A stretch of DNA of 64,000 nt from Picocystis sp. L7 (Eukaryota > Chlorophyta > Picocystophyceae > Picocystales > Picocystaceae): assembly GCA_020975725.1 (NCBI GenBank), contig QXJR01000020.1:334845-398844 (forward strand). The letters run 5' to 3'. Both the position numbers and the translations under genes were made by a program. Shown one piece after another: positions 60,091-64,000 of the stretch (the stretch's first letter is position 1; the number at the start of each line of letters is the position of its first letter). The notes under the pieces are model-generated. The model made no database searches. It was not told where the DNA came from and saw only the letters and a list, made by a program, of their open reading frames with translations.

Positions 60091-63000
60091 ATGTTACCCA
60101 ATGATAGCAGCAGTTGTCTTGAAGACCAGAGTGGAGAGTCGGGCGACGAAGTTCTTACAGAGGAACCTGAGAATCGTACAGTTTCTGGCGAGGATGTGGA
60201 CTGGAGTGCCATATTTCACCCGGTCTTTGACGGCAATCAGCAGAGCTTCGAGAGTCTAGTGGGGCTTCTCAATGAAGAGCTCGACAACGATGTACGTTCA
60301 TCTCTCCCTAAAATGCCACGCTTAGAGGGCCGCAGCATCGATGGTGGTCAGCTGCACTTGAGTGTCGACGTGGACAGCGTCAAGGGCCTCTTCACCTTGA
60401 ACGCCTTCATGGATGCGTTCCATGATGGTGTGGAGTCAAGAGCCCCTCCCACGTTTGAACTTTATACGAATGTTCATGGGACCCACACTCTCGCAGCTCG
60501 TGGAAATCATAGCTCCACGCTGAGATGTAAACGTGGAGCTGTCAGTATACCCAAGATCCCCGATCCTGTCCACACAAGCTTACCCGAACGTTTAGGAGAA
60601 TCAGAGCTTCGGTGGCTAGACCCTTCTGGGTCACAACAAAGGTGGACAAGTTTGGCAGAACTAAAGCATGTGCAGTTGGCGCATGTACGAGCAGGGCATG
60701 TAAATGCAAGACTGTGGTGGATCTTTCCTAACATGCCTGCCAAGACCAGACACTCGTCTGCTGAAAAAGCTTCGAAGCAACCAAGGCTAGACGGCATCCA
60801 AAAGCAGAGGGTCCAAGGAATACTTTCCAAAGCAAAAACGATGGCAGAAGGAAAAGCACGACAGGCCCTTAACGCGATCTCCAGTGCATCCGGAGAAGAG
60901 ACTGAGATTCTGGCTGACTTGGAAGCGACTAACTACTTGGCTTTTGAAACTTGCACAGCAATCATGAAATGGCAAAGAAGTGGGGAAAGCTTGACACTTT
61001 GCCTGAAAAGAGTCTATAAGGAACTAACAGACGCATTCATTCCAGCTCATCCGCTACCTCATCACTCAACAGAGCACACGGCTCGATTGTCAGTGGGTGC
61101 CTTTCACGCGTTATTGGTGTCAATGCCCATTGCAATTGCATTGCTTGATGAGGAGCATGCTGGGGCACAACTGGGGTACACTTTGCTTTACTTTGATGCC
61201 TTGGGTATCAAAGCTCAGACTGCACAGTTTGTTGACGGCCGAAGCATCCCAACGGACGCCATAAGAATTGTCAGAGATGCCCTTCCTAAGCTAGAAGAAG
61301 CTTCAAACCACTGTTGCAGAGTGGATATGGCGTTGGAATGGCAGTCATCGTCTTCACCTGAGACTGCCTTGTTTTGGTCTGGTGGGTGCATTCCGAAAGT
61401 TCTATCCAAGCTCCCGAGGAACCTCAAAACACGTGCAAGAATCTATCCCCAATTTGGGATTCTCAATGCCGTCAACATTCAAGCACATAACTTGTATTGG
61501 ATACCGGGGCCACCAAACAGGCATACATTCGCCGTGCCACCTGGGGGTGGGGTAACTTTCCTAGGCAAGCATGTCCCAGCTCGAGAGATCCAAGAGGATA
61601 CCTTGGAAGAAACCTCTACCCTCCCTCCAGAAGTCAATTTGCTGAACATGTACTGTCCTGGGCCAAAAAGAACATCGAGCACTTTCAATACATGGGGCAT
61701 GTCCTTCAGCAGCATGACCCCATACCTTGCCATCCACCACTTGGTTCCTGGATTGGAGACAGCCACTGCCGAGCTGCACAAGGTGTACCTGGAGGCATTG
61801 CAAGTAAAGATACAATTCCTCCAACACATCCACTCATGCATGGAACCATGGTCCATGCGTTTGGAAATTGGCTCTCTGAGCCCAGAATGCAGTTTTCAGA
61901 GCTTGGTGACATTGAGGCATCAATTGGGTCTCGATTCTCATGAAACCTTCCTGACCACCCCAGAGCATATCAGACCGATCGAGTTCCCGTTGGACTTGAT
62001 CAAGGAGTACATTGTGAAGCATATTGGTCTCTGGTGGAGGGAGATAGAACAAAGCGTGACTGCCCAAAGTCTATGTGAAGATGGGTTCCTACGTGCATGT
62101 TGGGCCGAGCAGGCACTACAGTCGTGCAACTTTGTGTTGCGGGGTCAACCAGTTTGGGACTACAACACATGTGTTGTCTTCCTTCGGGTTGCTTCAAGAG
62201 AGGGCTACTTTCGCCCACGTTCTATCTTTGAGGAAGCTCACGAGATCTGCAGAAATGACGGTCATAGGATTTCCAAAATGGTACAGCAGGTGCTGAAGAT
62301 CCATTGCAGAGTATGGGAAAGGGACACTCTTCTCCGACTGTTCTCAGAGTTCGATTGGATGAAGGAAAAGACAAGCTTGTTGAGGCATAGGCCCGACAAC
62401 GAAAGACAGCTCATTCGGCAAATGGCTTTGCGACTGATTCGGAACTTCTATTCTGATCTGCATGCGCACATGTACCACAAACGCAGGTGGACCTGTACCG
62501 AAGCACCTTTTTTCCTGTCTCTTCTGGACGTGCGCCAGGATCCCACGATCCCGGGTAGCAATCACCTCAGAGAAGAGTATGGAGGAAAAGAATCAAAAGT
62601 GCACCCCTTCCGGGACAGAGGGGGCGTGGAAGTCGATGCCTTCCTTCGGCGGTGGTTTCCTGTACACGGGTATGGAATGGTGAAGGCATCTGCCCCCATC
62701 CAGTATGCAACCCCACACCTATGGTGTGCGCTTGCAAACTCCCTAGCCCGAGGGAAATACATGGCCTTACAGAAGACAATCGGAACACTAGCATGTGACC
62801 TGCGGACATGGCATTTGCATGAAAGGGGAGTGGAAGTAGAGTTGCGGTCTGCCCTGCCACTTCTAGTACCGGACGCCCTCACAGGACAGCGGGTCTTCCA
62901 TCAACTGAATCATTGGAGGGTGGTGGTGGGTACCGGCTCGTACATGCCAGTTCTCACCCCCAGGCTACACAGGGACCAACCGCACACAGCACCACCGAAT

Positions 63001-63882
63001 TCCCCATCTACTGCTGCTCTACGAGAAGAGAGGATTGAGAAGGAAGTTCGATCCGTGCAGCATCAAGCAAAAGTCCACCGTTTCACGGATCACGAGACCA
63101 CCGTCTTCGTACTATTCGTTTTTCTGGAGGGTGGGGAGGACTTGATCTTACACAATGACTTTTCTTCTCGCTTGGATGTGCAAAGTGCGTACAAGACTGA
63201 GGAAAAGCAGCTTCTCTATTGCTATCGTGTGCGCCGGACCATCCGACAGATGTATGACAAGATAAACTCTGCCAAGAAGCGTCAAAAAAGGGGCCCCACA
63301 ACGGGAGGATTTACCTTGGCACGGATGCGTACCATCCTCTATACAACCCTGGGAAGTACACCTACTCCAGAAATGGCATTGACATGGCTGCGCCGCAACC
63401 AAGCCCTCACCTTGGAACATTTCCGCAAGGCATTCCACGGGGAACATGGTCCTCAATTGGACGAGCGAAACCGACTCCTATGGGAGCATTTCAGAAGCTG
63501 TGACTCAAGTGCTGCGCATCCATGCGCTGCGCTTCTTTCTCCGTTTGGGGGGGTGGATCCTACTCCGCTCCACCAGCCCCCCCCATCGACGAGCCTGGAT
63601 GTCACACTTGACGGAGTGGGTGAAGGGCCATTCCGCCATGACTCAAGTCCCAGTTCTGTCATTGTTCCTGGAGTTGGAAGAAGTGACGGTCAACGTGATG
63701 ATGAGCAGAGTTGCATGCCCTCGAATCCAGTCTCACAAGATGCAGGACAACAGGAAGGACAGGCTGGGGAGGACGAAGGACAGGAAGAGTCGCAAGAGAG
63801 GGCAACATCGGCTCCACAGGTGGAATCCACGAGCAGTGGACGAGTTTGGAGACGCTATTTCTCCAGTTGGATACCATTCTAG
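60091..63882 (+). CDS. Telomere-proximal large protein of unknown function
   Basis: An uninterrupted frame of 1,263 codons from ATG 60091 to a TAG about 40 bases before the telomere repeats. The N terminus is acidic (SGESGDEVLTEEPENR). A Lys/Ala/Gln-rich patch (about 225-260) may be a helical linker. The bulk is a globular-looking, Leu/His/Trp-rich protein with many ordinary helices, for example LWWREIEQSV, VFLRVASREGYFRPRSIF and FVLFVFLEGGEDLIL. The last 120 residues are low-complexity Ser/Pro/Gln/Glu, ending RRYFSSWIPF. No helicase, reverse transcriptase, transposase, protease or kinase motif was seen, and no signal peptide. The codon pattern and lack of repeats argue for a real protein. 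Its position suggests a subtelomeric family, but that is inference. Confidence 0.7.
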   Translation: MLPNDSSSCLEDQSGESGDEVLTEEPENRTVSGEDVDWSAIFHPVFDGNQQSFESLVGLLNEELDNDVRSSLPKMPRLEGRSIDGGQLHLSVDVDSVKGLFTLNAFMDAFHDGVESRAPPTFELYTNVHGTHTLAARGNHSSTLRCKRGAVSIPKIPDPVHTSLPERLGESELRWLDPSGSQQRWTSLAELKHVQLAHVRAGHVNARLWWIFPNMPAKTRHSSAEKASKQPRLDGIQKQRVQGILSKAKTMAEGKARQALNAISSASGEETEILADLEATNYLAFETCTAIMKWQRSGESLTLCLKRVYKELTDAFIPAHPLPHHSTEHTARLSVGAFHALLVSMPIAIALLDEEHAGAQLGYTLLYFDALGIKAQTAQFVDGRSIPTDAIRIVRDALPKLEEASNHCCRVDMALEWQSSSSPETALFWSGGCIPKVLSKLPRNLKTRARIYPQFGILNAVNIQAHNLYWIPGPPNRHTFAVPPGGGVTFLGKHVPAREIQEDTLEETSTLPPEVNLLNMYCPGPKRTSSTFNTWGMSFSSMTPYLAIHHLVPGLETATAELHKVYLEALQVKIQFLQHIHSCMEPWSMRLEIGSLSPECSFQSLVTLRHQLGLDSHETFLTTPEHIRPIEFPLDLIKEYIVKHIGLWWREIEQSVTAQSLCEDGFLRACWAEQALQSCNFVLRGQPVWDYNTCVVFLRVASREGYFRPRSIFEEAHEICRNDGHRISKMVQQVLKIHCRVWERDTLLRLFSEFDWMKEKTSLLRHRPDNERQLIRQMALRLIRNFYSDLHAHMYHKRRWTCTEAPFFLSLLDVRQDPTIPGSNHLREEYGGKESKVHPFRDRGGVEVDAFLRRWFPVHGYGMVKASAPIQYATPHLWCALANSLARGKYMALQKTIGTLACDLRTWHLHERGVEVELRSALPLLVPDALTGQRVFHQLNHWRVVVGTGSYMPVLTPRLHRDQPHTAPPNSPSTAALREERIEKEVRSVQHQAKVHRFTDHETTVFVLFVFLEGGEDLILHNDFSSRLDVQSAYKTEEKQLLYCYRVRRTIRQMYDKINSAKKRQKRGPTTGGFTLARMRTILYTTLGSTPTPEMALTWLRRNQALTLEHFRKAFHGEHGPQLDERNRLLWEHFRSCDSSAAHPCAALLSPFGGVDPTPLHQPPPSTSLDVTLDGVGEGPFRHDSSPSSVIVPGVGRSDGQRDDEQSCMPSNPVSQDAGQQEGQAGEDEGQEESQERATSAPQVESTSSGRVWRRYFSSWIPF

Positions 63883-63921
63883 GAATCCACAACTCAAGGC
63901 AACTTTCTATAGGTAAGGACC

Positions 63922-64000
63922 GGGTTTAGGGTTTAGGGTTTAGGGTTTAGGGTTTAGGGTTTAGGGTTTAGGGTTTAGGGTTTAGGGTTTAGGGTTTAGG
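63922..64000 (+). repeat. telomere, (TTTAGGG)n
   Basis: About 11 perfect tandem GGGTTTA units run to the end of the window, G-rich strand 5'->3' toward the end, as expected for a right chromosome end. Confidence 0.99.

Noticed and set aside
1-64000. CRISPR arrays, operons and bacterial promoters
   Set aside because: The sequence is eukaryotic (introns, telomere, U2AF65, TFIIS, p24); the tandem arrays have no spacer structure or cas genes.

Overview
This is a eukaryotic nuclear chromosome end. The + strand finishes in about 11 perfect copies of the plant-type telomere repeat TTTAGGG (63922-64000), so the right edge is a telomere. Genes sit on both strands, are mostly uninterrupted, and often have AATAAA shortly after the stop. 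The two introns I can resolve (104 bp in the symplekin gene, 75 bp in a p24 gene) are both phase 0 and lie near the 5' end of their genes. The mix of plant-like enzymes (GT34, DUF579, a BTA1 betaine-lipid synthase), few introns and about 1.5 kb spacers suggests a unicellular alga. The lineage cannot be fixed from this window; TTTAGGG telomeres occur in green algae, charophytes, glaucophytes, cryptophytes, dinoflagellates and others.

Core region, 1-39 kb. In order: symplekin (-), Cdc25 phosphatase (+), a three-repeat MYB protein (+), a DTW-domain tRNA acp-transferase broken by one base in a T7 run (-), NBP35/NUBP1 (+), a possible XRCC2-like RecA-fold protein with a lost Walker A (+), a DHX57-like DExH helicase (+), a Cys-rich type I membrane protein (-), a seven-span membrane protein (+), a small putative membrane protein (-), a ViaA/CoxE-like VWA protein (+), a p24/TMED cargo receptor (+), BTA1 (+), U2AF65 (-), TFIIS (+) and a GT34-DUF579 fusion (+). 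These are housekeeping functions (mRNA 3' processing, splicing, elongation, cell cycle, Fe-S assembly, secretion, membrane lipid and wall-polysaccharide synthesis); no single pathway unites them.

Subtelomeric region, 39-60 kb. This part is repeat-rich. Its centrepiece is a 7.63-kb Ty3/gypsy LTR retrotransposon (43912-51538, coding on -) with 656-bp LTRs differing at one visible site and a GGTAC target duplication. Gag and pol are joined by a textbook -1 frameshift signal. A complete C5-cytosine DNA methyltransferase domain lies between RNase H and integrase, and a Tudor-like segment closes the polyprotein. Two in-frame stops and a changed reverse-transcriptase catalytic Asp, all transitions, disable this copy. 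Around it lie a 5'-truncated Tc1/mariner transposase, a diverged dispersed repeat pair, a 32-bp minisatellite, an exact 187-bp satellite and a 1.7-kb array of 19-20-bp units.

Telomere-proximal region, 60-64 kb. One intact 1,263-codon gene of unknown function ends about 40 bp before the telomere repeats.
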